From assembly GCA_018902385.1 (NCBI GenBank), contig JABSSW010000040.1, forward strand, positions 186,001 to 250,000: a stretch of DNA of 64,000 bases, in the 5' to 3' direction. The notes beneath the pieces are model-generated. The model was not told the DNA's origin and made no database searches. It saw only the letters and a list, made by a program, of their open reading frames with translations. The position numbers were made by a program, and so were the translations under genes. This document shows positions 11,501-22,809 of this stretch, piece after piece. The DNA comes from Physcia stellaris. Its lineage: Eukaryota; Ascomycota; Lecanoromycetes; Caliciales; Physciaceae. Each line of letters starts with the position of its first letter. The stretch's first letter is position 1.

Positions 11501-14500
11501 AGTCCCTCGCGTGCTTTCTCGATGTGCTCTGCCGCACGTTCAAATTGATTGCGCTGGATTGACAGTATTGCACCAAAGAACGACCTGTCCGGAGACTGTG
11601 ACTTCATAGCATCAAGGTAGTTGTCCATCATCTCCCACTTCCCAAGACCCCAAGCAGCGGCTGCCGCCAGTGGTGCGATCGCGCGCTTGTGGTCGATGGA
11701 GGCTAGATTCCATTTCTCCTCGGCCAAGCCGGAAAGGAGATCCCATTCACCGAGGGCGTGGAAGCACCTCATCTTGCCCATGGTGATCTCGATAGAATCG
11801 GAGTCTTCTCTCTCGCGCTTTTGATATGCTTGCAGGGCTTCGTCCCATCGTTGCAGCTTTTCGAACCAGGTCTCCTTCAATTCAATGTCTCGATACTTCT
11901 GGGCGTTGCGCAAGATACCCACCGCAGCGTCACCCTGTTGCAATTGGTTGTTGATATAGATCAGTGCCTCGACGGTGCTCGGGGTTTTCTTCTCTTCAAA
12001 CTCCAATTCTTTGTAGTGCAAAGCCTTTGCATAGGCGTGGCATTTGGCTGCGTAGGCACCCAAGGTACGGATATCGATGGGAAGAGCTTTGTCGTCATGT
12101 TCCATGAACTCGGCTAAGTTGAGAAGGATCTGGAGGATTTCTGGTGGAATGAGCGGCGACGTCAAAGCGATTTCCAGAGACCGAACAAGCTCTTCCTGGT
12201 ATTGCTCATACAGCTCAGTCCAGCAAGATACAAAGGCAGCATTGAAGAGGTCTTTTGCCAATGGCTGATAGACTCCGGCTAAACCAGCGCAGGCGCGTAA
12301 AGCGTGCGATGGCGATTCTTTGAGAAGTTCAACGCTGAATCTTCTCATCCACTCCTGCCAATCTTCACGCGTCGACTTCTGCGAGGCCTCCCAGGCATTT
12401 TTCAAATGCTCTTGGTTCACCGGCAACTTTTTCTGATCAATATTGGCGTAGGTTGAGTCATCTCCAAGGCCTCCATAATGCTCGTCCGGACTAAGATCCT
12501 GCGGAAGTGGTTGCTTCTGATACAATTTGGACACCAAAAGATCGTAATTGTTGTGAGGAATATGGTTCGATACCAGCACTTTCTTCACAGAACTATCGAA
12601 TGGCAAGTACTTTCCACCTAGTTGGAAGATCAGTGCACAGATACAGTCGAGCGCAGCCTGCCTCAAGACCTGTTCTTTCGCAGAGAGAACTTCCCTAAGA
12701 CTGTGCACGAGGACGGAGGTATAATCTGTGAGATTGACTTGTCGGGTAATCTTCCCAATAGTATCGATTGCTGCTCGACGCAACGGTAGATGGCTTGAGG
12801 TCTGGAATGTTTGTACCAGAACCGGTATGATAAGATGCATGTAAAATTCACAATTTGGCCCCAGTACAAGAATTGTATGCAAGACTCTTTCCGAAGGTTG
12901 CTTTCGTGGTGAAGGATCATGCTCAAGGACGTCGAGCATTTGAGGTAGGAATCGAGCAACATAACCATAGGCTTGAAATTCTCCTTCGAGGGACCGTGAG
13001 AGAGCTTCTATCAGCGACAGTACGGTTGCTTGTATCTGCGGACTTCTTGTCCAGAACTCTTGCACCAGATCAATCAACTGCGAAGTGAATGGCCGGATAT
13101 GCTGGCGCACAATGGATACTAGTATGGCGAGTTGATTGAAATACAGCTCGAGACGATTCGCGGATGCACTACGAATAACCGTGACGAAGCTTGGTATAAT
13201 CTGGCCAAGGAATGGTACGCACTTCAAGCCTAGAGTTTTGAAGATAGTGACAATAGCCTCAATGACAGACGAATGATACTGGGCCAATGACGAATCCTTT
13301 AAGACGGTTTGCATAAGGGTGTTCATTACCACTGTGGGGTAGTAATCCTCATGGTCTGGGGTGAGTCCAGACATGAGAAGAGCGACATCAGATACCGGCT
13401 GGGCTTCGCTTTGGAGGCGATTATCCGGAGAAGCCTGCATTATTTGCTAGTCATTGTTAGCAAGTGAACTCCTATTTTCTGATTGAACTGACCTGGTGTT
13501 TGTATGGATCTAAAGCTCCAAGGATACCTAATAGTTTGATCGTTTCTCTCCTCAATGACCCTTGCTGCTCCGTTTTGGTGATATTGACCAGTAAATCGAG
13601 CAAATGCGGGTAATCCAAGTATGGCTGGACCACATAGCCTGAGCTACTAGCAAGCTGTCCCAGCGTATGCAAAGCAGCATCCCTCTTTGACTGCGAGCTT
13701 AAATCTTGAAGAGCCTCAATGATGGTGGGCATGAGCTGAGGTATATAGGGTAATAGATCTGTACCACCCACTGTCGCTAACTCTCCAATTGCCTGTAGAG
13801 TGGTTGAGGCAACGCCAGTATTGGCATCTGTCGCCTTTGGTAAAAGCGTCTTGACCAGAGGGTTAACGTAGGGTTTTACGAGCTGTGAAGCATTGGCAAC
13901 GAAAAGCCCGATCAGCCGTGCGCCTTCTTCTTCGTGCCGAGGATCTTGTGAAGATTGAACTCCGCTCATCAAGTTGACTAGCAGCTTTCGTAACGGTGGG
14001 AAGACATAGGCTGGATTGACACCTGTCAGTCGTCCGATGATCATCATTGCCGCTTGCCGAACCTCGAAATCTCCATCATTGATCGCCAGAAATATGGACC
14101 GCACGTTTTCTGGCTTCGCAAGATAGCGGTCAAATTTCGTATCCAAGGACAGGAGAACGGTTTTCCGGATATCTGGATCGGGGTCGGCAATACCAACTAC
14201 AAGCAGTTTTTCGACGACTTCTCCAACAACTCTCATTGCGTGGAAGCTGGTCTGGTGGATGATTGGATCTCGTATGTAAAGCTGGCAGCAAGTCAACGCT
14301 GCGGCCTTCCGGATCCCCGAGTTATTATTTTCGATATAACGTAGGGCAACATCTCGAACAAATTCGTTCAGTGTGTAATCTAGACAGATAATCAGCTCTT
14401 GACTCTAGCTATGGATGTTAGCCTACCTCCAAAGTCAAAGGTGCCGAGGGTGTTCAAAGCGAGCTCTATTTCCCTGGGCTCCGATACTTGGGTATTGAAG

Positions 14501-15916
14501 TCTTTTGCGAAAGCAGGCATTGGCGGCACTTTATTGTCGGGACATCCAAGAGGTCGGAATGGTCGACCAGCAAGCACGAGACTAAGCAGATTCAGAAGCT
14601 TGTCCTGGATCATTGGTTTGATTGGCGGTATATAGTGAGCCATATCCACGAGTGCCTGCGTCAAGTGCGTGCTAAGCCCACAGGCAAAGATGGGATCCAT
14701 GAGGGCCTCCATGTACTTGCTCAGTGTTTGACCTACGGCTATTGATAACATGCTGATACAATGGAAGACTGGAGCCTCGTTGGTGCCTGAGCGGTTGCGC
14801 GCTTTCACACTCAAACCCTCTCGTACGAATAGAATGATACCATCGAGATAGGATGCAATGGCGCTACCAACGGCGTTGGCTACTTTCCCAATCGCAATGA
14901 AAGCGTCGTTGCGCTCTTTGTCTTTCTTCAGTTGACCTTGCAGGTAGATCATGAAGTTGTGTAGATAGGTTCCCGCGAAATCTGTTGGCGCATAGCCGGC
15001 CAATACCGGGATGAGACCGACAATTTGCTGCCTTATCTTTGGCTCTCGGTGCTCCTTCAAGCGAAGAGTCACATCGCACACTGCTTTGTAGTGTTCCTGC
15101 ATGAACATCCCTCCTTTGATAAGCAATTCGTTCAGGGTGAGCAGAGAACCATGAATGCTTTCAAGGTTGTTGTTCTTGAACCCTTGAGCAGTCTCATCGT
15201 ACATCTTTGTAAACCACTTCTTTCTCAGGTTTGCGTCCCGAGCGGAGAGAATTTCGAAGCATTGCCCAACTGCCTTTGCGGATATTTCGCGGATGTCTGT
15301 TCGCGAATCCCGAAGAGCAACCCATATGGACTCGAATATCTCCGGCACAAACGCATAGAGCAAAGTAGGAGAGTTTTTAGCAAGCTCGTAGATGCAGAGC
15401 ACCGCTGCATATCTTCGGCTCTCCTGTCTCTCTGATTGTAATGCCTCGAGAGCCGACTGTACTTCGCTTTCGACGAGTTCCGCGGTCAAAGCCCCGCCAG
15501 GCACTGCCAGACGCCCTAGCGCATGTGCGGCCTGCTGAAGGACCATGTTGTTGTTGCTCCGCAATGCGGCGCGAAGGAAACTCAGTAGACGTGCAGTTTT
15601 CTGGGCTGCGTCGTCGCCATCAAAGCGTATCAGAGACTCGATTGCCAGTATGCCGCCGACCTTGTCATTGATGTCATTGCTGGTAACAACGAGCTGTGTG
15701 ATTCGAGCATTGACGTCCCTATATAGTTCACCGAAGAGAGCCGGCGGGAGCTCTACCACGTATTAGCTTCTGGACGGATTCGGAAAGGTATCTAGTACCT
15801 CTATGTGTCGACGTGAGTAGGGATGACAGCTCATATGAGGCTCGAATGCGGACATCTCTATCTTTGGACCGGAGGCTTGAGAAAGCCCGGTTCAGAGCCT
15901 CACCGGCTTGAGCCAT
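8517..15916 (-). CDS. TOR: TOR (target of rapamycin) serine/threonine kinase
   Basis: Catalytic subunit of TORC1/TORC2 growth signalling. Exons 15916-15799, 15752-14427, 14379-13493, 13446-10142, 10096-10027, 9980-8517; introns 45-47 nt, phases agree; 2389 aa. Order: N-terminal HEAT repeats, FAT region, FRB ([12 protein letters not shown]...FGDHDIAGM), PI3K-like kinase with [13 protein letters not shown] near residue 2180 and [11 protein letters not shown], and C-terminal FATC ending YIGWCSFW. In the FRB, Ser1877 (EEASRLY) and the [10 protein letters not shown] Trp are present, so rapamycin sensitivity is expected. The intron 10141-10097 is 45 nt, stop-free and in frame: left unspliced it reads as a 15-residue insert inside FRB, while splicing restores the universal RLYFG. 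Start [19 protein letters not shown] fits fungal TORs. Divergent from the kelch gene across 540 bp. Confidence 0.96.
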
Positions 15917-16455
15917 GGTGATTGTAGGCCGGGTGATCTCAGAGGATTTCTAAGGAATCTCCAGTATCGTCATTCTGGCCATCGTTATGAGCATAGCTAG
16001 AGTTGTAAGCACTAAGTGAACTTATAAAGGTGGTTGATGGGTCTGGTTGGGAGCTCTGTCACTGGAGTCACTTATTGCTGCACAATCGCGGAATATATCC
16101 GCACTTCCCGATCTCGAAACGCTTGCGAAGTTTGGCTTCTTTTATTGCACATTTCTCATAATTGTCTGAATGTCCAGCATAGAATTTAAGTAAGTCAGCT
16201 TCGGAACCACGAGCAGGATTGACTGCATGGAGAAATAGATAATGTACTTACTTTATGCTTACCACATGAAACAAAGTCGCGGGGTAATGTGCAAAACAGC
16301 GCAAAGCATTCGCAAACATTTCGAAATCGAGAGAGCTGGGAGTACTCGAACGGCATTGAGCTTTTACATATTTTTGACATACGACATGCTTGGCCGGCTC
16401 ACGAGAAACAGCGAATAAAGAGATCCTTTAAAACACGACTGTCCTTGATTTCGCC
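15917..16455. promoter_or_regulatory. Divergent TOR / kelch-gene intergenic region
   Basis: 540 bp between the TOR start codon (-) and the kelch start codon (+). It must hold both promoters; no specific element is recognised. Confidence 0.5.
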
Positions 16456-17763
16456 ATGGAGGCAGGTCTGGCAGCCGGGTATGCAGTGGAAACAGCAGCT
16501 GAGGGTGCCGTTGGTGCAGGAATTGCGCTTGCTAAATCGACGATGCCCTTGAAAGCAAAATGGAAGCGAATTTATACCGGAACACCTTTACCTCGATCAT
16601 CACATTCATTGTCTATCGTACGGGGAGTGGCATACATCTTTGGCGGCGAAGAACATCCAAGGGAGCCTGTCGATAATGACATGCACTTGGTGACTCTACC
16701 ATCATCCGGCGCAGATGCTGACTACAAAAAGCTCTCGGCCAGCCCGAGTGTAGAAGGAGGAGAAGTTCCTACAGCGAGGGTTGGGCATACCGCAAATGCC
16801 ATCGATGACCGGATATACGTATTTGGGGGTCGTGGTGGTAAAGCAATGGAGCCACTAGCAGAGAATGGCCGTGTTTGGGTCTTTGACACAATGGCTGCTA
16901 AATGGAGCTACTTAGACCCAGCTGAAGGCTCTAATTTTCCTGAAGCTCGATCATACCACGCTTCTGCTGCCACAGCGCATCCATTACATACGTCACACGA
17001 TCAGCTTGAGAGCCGCTTCGACACTTTACCTGTAGATATGAAGGCGCATGGTACGATCTTCATTCACGGCGGTTGCCCTGCAAAGGGTAGGTTAGGAGAT
17101 CTCTGGGCTTTCGATATAGCTTCGAGATCCTGGTCGGCTTACCCAGATGCACCTGGTCCTGCTCGAGGCGGTCCAAGCCTGACCTACTCCTTTAAACGTC
17201 TTTATCGGTATGGAGGATTTGATGGGAAGCATGAGTTGGGAGGTCAGATCGATTATCTAGACATCTCTGTGAGTAGTGCAGCTAAGGGAGAATCTATCTC
17301 ACATGATGGCCAATGGAAGAGTGTCGAGGTTCCCCCAGATGCTGCCTCACCTGGTAATCGGAGCGTGGCAGGTCTTCATCCAGTAACGACTGGGCAAGGA
17401 CGCAATTATCTACTTCTGCTGCTAGGCGAGGGAAGTCCCAGTTCATCAGGACATGATGCCGCTGGGCAGTTCTGGGACTCTGTATGGTCTTTCCAACTCC
17501 AGCCAGAAAGTATGACAGCTGCGAGTCTTAAGGATGCAACTCGTCGATTATTACACGCAAAAACTGGCGAGGGCGTGTGGGCACAGGTAGACATCCCTGA
17601 GTCAACTAAGCAGGAAGGACAGTTGGAGGGTCCTGGACCACGAGGGTGGTTTGCTAGCGCACAAGGGCATGACATTGGAACGGAGACTGTGGTTCTTTGG
17701 GGAGGCGTGCAGGAATCCAATGAGCGGGCTGCTGACGGTTGGATACTAGTGGTTGAGAGCTGA
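16456..17763 (+). CDS. Kelch-repeat beta-propeller protein
   Basis: Single exon, 435 aa. Repeated kelch blades with the double-glycine strand and following aromatic: SHSLSIVRGVAYIFGG, GHTANAIDDRIYVFGGRGG, GTIFIHGGCPAKGRLGDLW, RLYRYGGFDGKHELGG, and a last TETVVLWGGVQ strand that probably closes the propeller with the N-terminus. Short Ala/Gly-rich N-terminus precedes the first blade. This resembles the small cytosolic kelch proteins of fungi (galactose-oxidase-like beta-propeller, also like nitrile-specifier proteins) with no added enzyme domain; such proteins usually bind partners. Partner and role cannot be read from the sequence. Confidence 0.85.
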   Translation: MEAGLAAGYAVETAAEGAVGAGIALAKSTMPLKAKWKRIYTGTPLPRSSHSLSIVRGVAYIFGGEEHPREPVDNDMHLVTLPSSGADADYKKLSASPSVEGGEVPTARVGHTANAIDDRIYVFGGRGGKAMEPLAENGRVWVFDTMAAKWSYLDPAEGSNFPEARSYHASAATAHPLHTSHDQLESRFDTLPVDMKAHGTIFIHGGCPAKGRLGDLWAFDIASRSWSAYPDAPGPARGGPSLTYSFKRLYRYGGFDGKHELGGQIDYLDISVSSAAKGESISHDGQWKSVEVPPDAASPGNRSVAGLHPVTTGQGRNYLLLLLGEGSPSSSGHDAAGQFWDSVWSFQLQPESMTAASLKDATRRLLHAKTGEGVWAQVDIPESTKQEGQLEGPGPRGWFASAQGHDIGTETVVLWGGVQESNERAADGWILVVES

Positions 17764-18583
17764 TGCGATACTTACTCGTAACGGACAAGACTGAGCACCG
17801 AATTGAGACGAACACCTGATAGCCCGACGTGGGAACGGATTCGGTTCGGAAATCCTTCTATAAGGTATCACATACAGCCATTTTGTTCCAATCCTGGTAA
17901 CCATTTTTCGTCCTTAGCCCCTTATCTTCCATGCTCAAGTTTATCCAGGGCGAGTGAACTTCTATTTGTAACCCTTTAGTCTCACACTCTCACGTGCAAG
18001 TTGCAATGAGATGGAGAAACTTTCAAGAGAAAGGCAAGCTTGACTGCTGCTCATGAAACTCACCTTCGCCACTAGCCCATCCAGCGAAAGATGTTTGAAC
18101 ATGTGCTAAGCCGACTTATGGAGACCATAAAATTCATCAGATTACATTCCATTAGCAAGCAGTATACGGAAGACAGCGTGGCAATTTCTCATCGCAAGAA
18201 AGGCATACTTACCTGCGGCAGTCAATCTCGTCTGGGGCCAGTAGGATATATCAAGGGGCGTACGTAAAGTAGGGTGCAGACCACCCGGTCTCTCCTGATA
18301 TGCAACCTTGAGGTTAGTATACATCGATTGATGGCTACTACATCCACTTGGGTCAATTCAAATAGGCACTCACTCCTCAGTTCCAAGTTCCTTCCTGTTT
18401 GGTGGAGGAGCTGGTCGTCCCTTCTATATTCAAGCAAACGAAAACATCAAGGAACAAATGTGTTGGTGACGTCGTGCTTCCCAAGACCAATTCACCAATG
18501 GAGCAGAATTCCAATGCACTTTCAACCCACTCATCACTTATCCTTACACCAATCTAGCTTGACCATATCTAGGAGCACTTCGT
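17764..18583. other. Intergenic with a degenerate family-1 repeat
   Basis: No gene seen. Bases 17820-17955 resemble the dispersed family-1 repeat. The rest is probably the 5' region of the Ser-rich gene. Confidence 0.5.
17820..17955 (+). repeat. Family-1 dispersed repeat, degenerate copy
   Basis: Begins GATAGCCCGACGTGGGA and ends CCAGGGCGAGTG, matching both ends of the better copies at 21887 and 44530. The interior is very diverged and T-rich. Confidence 0.45.
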
Positions 18584-20654
18584 ATGGTTATGGCCACACG
18601 TCCACCTGAAAATGCTTCTAAGACCTCCGAATACAGTTCTGCTACCCCGGTAAGCCATATCCACATCCGTCGCATGTTGGTGCTACTTCAGCAGGCGTAT
18701 TAAGCCGATTTTCTAGGTTCAAAGACCCAATAGACATCGAGCACCGCCACCCCTTTCTCTGGCATCTTTTGACCAACTGAACCCCTATAAAACTGCATCA
18801 GCGCGCAGTTCCTCTCCAAATTACTTGACTCCTCCAGTCACCAGTGTCCCTCTCTCGAGCCCGCCTCCGCTACTCATCGCGAATGATTATCTCAACGCCC
18901 ATGCGAACAACAAGAAGCGGCGGCTTGCGAGCGACAAGAAGCTGCGGTCTTCTCCACTGGAAGACGGGCAATCTCCCAACACTCTACGGGTGGGCGTGTT
19001 TGGATCGCCAGCTAACATTAGCGAATCCGGAGACATCAACGATGTAGACCCTTTAGAGAACAATAGGGTTGTCTTGGACTCTGACACTGGGATAAACCGA
19101 CAGACCACTCTGACCTTTGGCACTCCTACGATATCTGGCCCAACAGTACATGGTGAAGTTGCCCTCCATTCGCCAACCAGTCTAGATCGGAAAGACGATT
19201 CCGCAGCAACATCTCTACGAAAGATCAATCCGACGACAAAGGAGCCGTCGTTGTTTGGATCACGACGCTTGAGCCGTATCTCCCAGGCTTTGGTCGGTTC
19301 GATTTACCAGCCCCGAACAAATTCTTGGAGTAGGGAGGACAGTACGGATCGTACATCCAAGCAGGTGCATCATGCCCCAGCGGATGAGGACGACAACTTT
19401 CCCTCAACCCATGGATTGCCTCGTCCAAGAAGTCACCTATTCAGAGGTACACATCTCGGTTCCGATACGCCTGCCACGATCACACTCCGGAAAGCAAGTG
19501 ATGCTTACTTTGTCGTGATTGGACAAGGAGCAGCCAATGGCGATATCTCGACTTCCGGGGGTCTCTCATTACCAAAGCCACCTCCAGCCGACCGAAAACC
19601 CTCTGTCGCTCTCATGGATTTCCGATCGAAACGCATGATGGAACATAGGAAGTCGTTGTGGTATAGTCTACCTCTGCTATCTGACCAGAATGTCGAGAAC
19701 GATTCTCCCAGTGAAGAAAAGGCCGAGGAAAAGCCCGTTAGACAGGAAAATGATCACGAGCCTTTGTCCATTTTCAGCAATCTTCAAGGCTCAGGTACCT
19801 TAGCCGAGCCTGCGATCACCTTCACGGATGTCCACCCGGCACCGCAAAGTTTTGCCAGTGTCCCATACTCATGTGGACGACCTTCTTCCATGCTAGGCAA
19901 ACCCCGTCGGACCAGCTCGGTTCACATCAAAACACGAAGCAGTGTGCATGAAATCATATGGCGAGAGGATGAGACGTCTAGTGGCAGTAGCTCGCAAGAA
20001 TCGATAAATCCTGTTCAAACCAATAAAGCAGATCAAGCTCCCGACACGATGACCCCAAGAGTGACAAGGACTACGTCCATCTCTAAATCTGCACCAACGA
20101 CCCCAATTTTGCACCTAGAGAACTCGAAATTGCATACACCCCGGGAGGAAAAGCTGTTCGAGTGGTCATGGAATGCCCAACAAGCTGGCGAGTCCATGCC
20201 CACAATTTCCGCTGCGGATCCTCCAGCCTCTGCACCTGTCCTTCAACAGGCAAGTAGCTCACGGCCTCACCGACGCTCAGTTTCAAAGGAATCCAGCCAG
20301 TCAAGTGTTGAGTCTTTTCCACCACTGATGGACCGCCAAAATACCACCGAGTGGCGTCGCGCTCCACTGGTGGATCTTAATGACCCCATGTCTGGACGGG
20401 TAACAAGGATGTGGCTCCCCCAGATCACGGCTGAGGGTGTTGAGGGACTCATGAGTCTCAGCGAAGAGCCAGCTGATCTCGGTAGTGGCGGGAAACGGTT
20501 CAGCATGGACGGGGAAGACGGGAAGGAAGGAGTAGGCGAGCGTAGGAGAAGGTCGAGTGCCCATCCTCATGCACCGGCTAGACTAGGGTTGAAGGGACGA
20601 GTGGGAAGTAGTATTGGGTCTAGTAGCCATAAAAAGATGATCTGTTTCGTTTAG
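18584..20654 (+). CDS. Ser/Pro-rich, mostly disordered protein of unknown function
   Basis: Exon 1 18584-18649 (MVMATRPPENASKTSEYSSA), 67-nt intron (GTAAGC...TTCTAG), exon 2 18717-20654; 667 aa; the splice joins ...SSATP to VQRPNRHRAPPPLSLASF in phase 0. The protein is dominated by Ser, Thr and Pro with basic patches (NNKKRRLASDKKLRSS) and several SP/TP sites of the kind kinases use. Short ordered-looking motifs are EEKLFEWSWNAQQ and EWRRAPLVDLNDPMSGRVTR-like sequence near the C-terminus. It ends with MICFV, and I would not call that a CaaX box. I do not recognise the family; a regulatory or scaffold protein is a guess. Confidence 0.65.
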
Positions 20655-20916
20655 ACTGGAGGTCTACACGTAGGATTAAAAGCCTGAATGCTGAAGGATG
20701 GATGGTATGGTTGAAGACGATGCACGCAGCAAGAAACGGCACCAGAACCACAGTAGAGAATTCCTATATTCAATAAGCTCCGTCCGTGCAACACATTATC
20801 TCTTAAGCTGGGTTGATTTGAACATTCCCAATCAGATTTCCATCGTTCTATCGAGATAGTCGCTCAATGCCGGTCTGTGAATTGAGTTCAAGCAAGGAGA
20901 AACCCAATACAACCCT

Positions 20917-21744
20917 TTAGTTTCTACCATCTTCAACCTGTTCCTTGACCTGTGCGTCCTTCTTCGGAGGTCTCTCCCCGAATATTGTACTCCCAACCCG
21001 TACTTCATTGCTGCCACACCTAATCGCACTCTCAAAGTCTTCACTCATACCCATGCTCAGTTCTAGAGACTTCTCTTCGACGCCCAAGTCTTTGGCCACT
21101 GTACCTCTAACTTCCCTTAGCTTGATGAAATCGTCGTTCTCCATTCCCTCCTTCAATCCCTTGCTCCTTGCAATCGCGCCGATAGTCATAAGTCCCTGTA
21201 GCCTCAAGCTTGGGCATTTTTCGCGGACGTGAGAACACAGCGCAGCGGCTTCGCCTGGCTCGACACCCGATTTCTCCTCCTCGCCAGAGGTATTGACCTG
21301 AACGAAAACCCTCAACGGGGTACGCTCCAGCTCGGGCGAGCTCTCGAACAGGTTCTGCCTGCCTTTCTCCAATTGATCCGCCTTCTTCGCGGTGTCGACG
21401 CTTTCAACACACCAAAGGTTCGGGATCTGCTCCGCCAGCGGACGGCATTTGTTCGTCTGCAAGGCTCCGATGAAATGCCACCGTATGTCCCGGGGCAGCA
21501 GAAGAGACTTCTGCAACAGCTCTTGCTGGTAGTTTTCGCCGAAATGCAGCAGGGAGTGGGGAGGTTGGTGCAGGGCTAGGATGTCGTTGGCGGGTTTGAG
21601 CTTGGATACCGCGACTAGGCGGACTGGATCGGTCGCTTGGTTGCTTGCCGTCTGCACTCTCTGCAAGATGGCACCGACGTTATCGGATAATTGCTTTGCT
21701 CTTTGAGGGTCTACACGCATTTCGGTGTCTTCCTTGTCGCTCAT
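20917..21744 (-). CDS. YggS/PLPBP family pyridoxal-phosphate homeostasis protein
   Basis: Single exon, 275 aa. Alanine-racemase-like TIM barrel binding PLP without known enzymatic turnover; family members (E. coli YggS, yeast YBL036C, human PLPBP) buffer PLP. Visible family marks: VRLVAVSKLKPANDI with the PLP-binding Lys, LLHFGENYQQEL, IRWHFIGALQTNKC, LRVFVQVNTSGEEEKSG, LQGLMTIGAI, LSMGMSEDFESAIRCGS and VRVGSTIFGER. Length is normal for the family plus a short acidic N-terminus. Convergent with the Ser-rich gene, 260 bp apart. Confidence 0.95.
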   Translation of the reverse strand: MSDKEDTEMRVDPQRAKQLSDNVGAILQRVQTASNQATDPVRLVAVSKLKPANDILALHQPPHSLLHFGENYQQELLQKSLLLPRDIRWHFIGALQTNKCRPLAEQIPNLWCVESVDTAKKADQLEKGRQNLFESSPELERTPLRVFVQVNTSGEEEKSGVEPGEAAALCSHVREKCPSLRLQGLMTIGAIARSKGLKEGMENDDFIKLREVRGTVAKDLGVEEKSLELSMGMSEDFESAIRCGSNEVRVGSTIFGERPPKKDAQVKEQVEDGRN

Positions 21745-21886
21745 GACAGCAATGTTGTTTCAAGCACACGCTCAATGACGCTAATACTCCGTATGCAGGC
21801 GGGGCAGGTTGGTAATAATATTTAATAATGTCGTGAGCTTCGGTGAAATGTTATTCCTCATCCGCAAACGGAATAAATCAACGGTA

Positions 21887-22023
21887 GCCCGACTTGGGAT
21901 TTTCGACAGATTTAGATCTCCATTCATATTTGCTTACGTTCTGACTTCCAAAGACGGGTAACCTTGATCTGACAAGCGGCTTCTGTCTTCTATCGGCACT
22001 CAATTCTGTCCGGGCGAGTGGTT
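21887..22023 (+). repeat. Family-1 dispersed repeat
   Basis: Starts TAGCCCGACTTGGGA, has central AAGACGGGTAACCTTGATCTGAC and ends CTCAATTCTGTCCGGGCGAGTGG-like sequence. It is closely similar over its length to 44530-44670 and, reversed, to 35108-34970. The ends are weak inverted repeats of each other (AGCCCGAC / CGCCCGGAC), which fits a short non-autonomous element. Confidence 0.7.
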
Positions 22024-22242
22024 GAGCACGTGGTTGTAAAGCACCCGACGGAAACGACATGAACACGTGGTAGGCCGACTCGGCAAGGAAAGCATTTCCA
22101 CAAATGCGATGATATCGCATAGATACTTTATCGTCCCAAAACTAGCTACCGTGTTTTCATTCCATTTCCTCTTAATGGGGCTGCTCTTTATCTATCTCAC
22201 GGTCTGGGAGCAAGTTGTGCTGTTTTTTTTTTTGGATGAGTA

Positions 22243-22400
22243 CAGACAGATCTACGATTACCCGACATGGGACGGAATCAGAAGATGATGCTTCTTTCAT
22301 GTCGTCTTCATGTCATCTTCATGTCATTTTCATATGCCTTGTGCCAAACACAGGTACGCGTCTTGTCATATTGAGTGTATTGGTGGCCATGGAGGGGAGT
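22243..22400 (+). repeat. Family-2 dispersed repeat
   Basis: Core TACGATTACCCGACATGGGA followed by CGGAATCAGAAGATGATG, then a run of TTCATGTCATC-like units and GTGTATTGGTGGCCAT. The same blocks occur in the same order at 48943-49055 and, reversed, at 47175-47095; weaker at 43505-43650. Confidence 0.7.
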
Positions 22401-22809
22401 GGAGGGGTTCGGTGCCGGGTCCTTGCAGTAGCGTCGGCTGTTTGAGCCAGGGGCTAGTCGTACGACTACGGCGTACGGAATACGGGGTAAAAACTTCATC
22501 GACCACATCTTTTTTTTTCTTTTAAATTCGTCAGTCAATTAATTGCCTCATTCATACCTCTTTCACATTTGTCGTTATTACTCTCAGCATTACTCCTTCG
22601 TTTTCTCCTGACATATTACGTGGCTCTTGCATCCTATATCTACTGGCCATCACATTCACTACATACCTCACAGCCCTGGTGGCGGGGCAAAGCATTGCCA
22701 GCTGCGTTTGATCCGCGAAACAATTTTCTCAATCGGCCACATTCACCAACATTCATTGTCTCAACTATCTAAGCAATCACACTCTTTCCCTTCTCCCACC
22801 TCTTCCACG

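Larger units (their letters stand above)
21745..22809. other. Intergenic with one copy of each dispersed repeat family
   Basis: Divergent spacer between the YggS gene and the MscS channel. Holds the family-1 repeat 21887-22023 and family-2 repeat 22243-22400; pyrimidine-rich sequence upstream of the channel start. Confidence 0.6.
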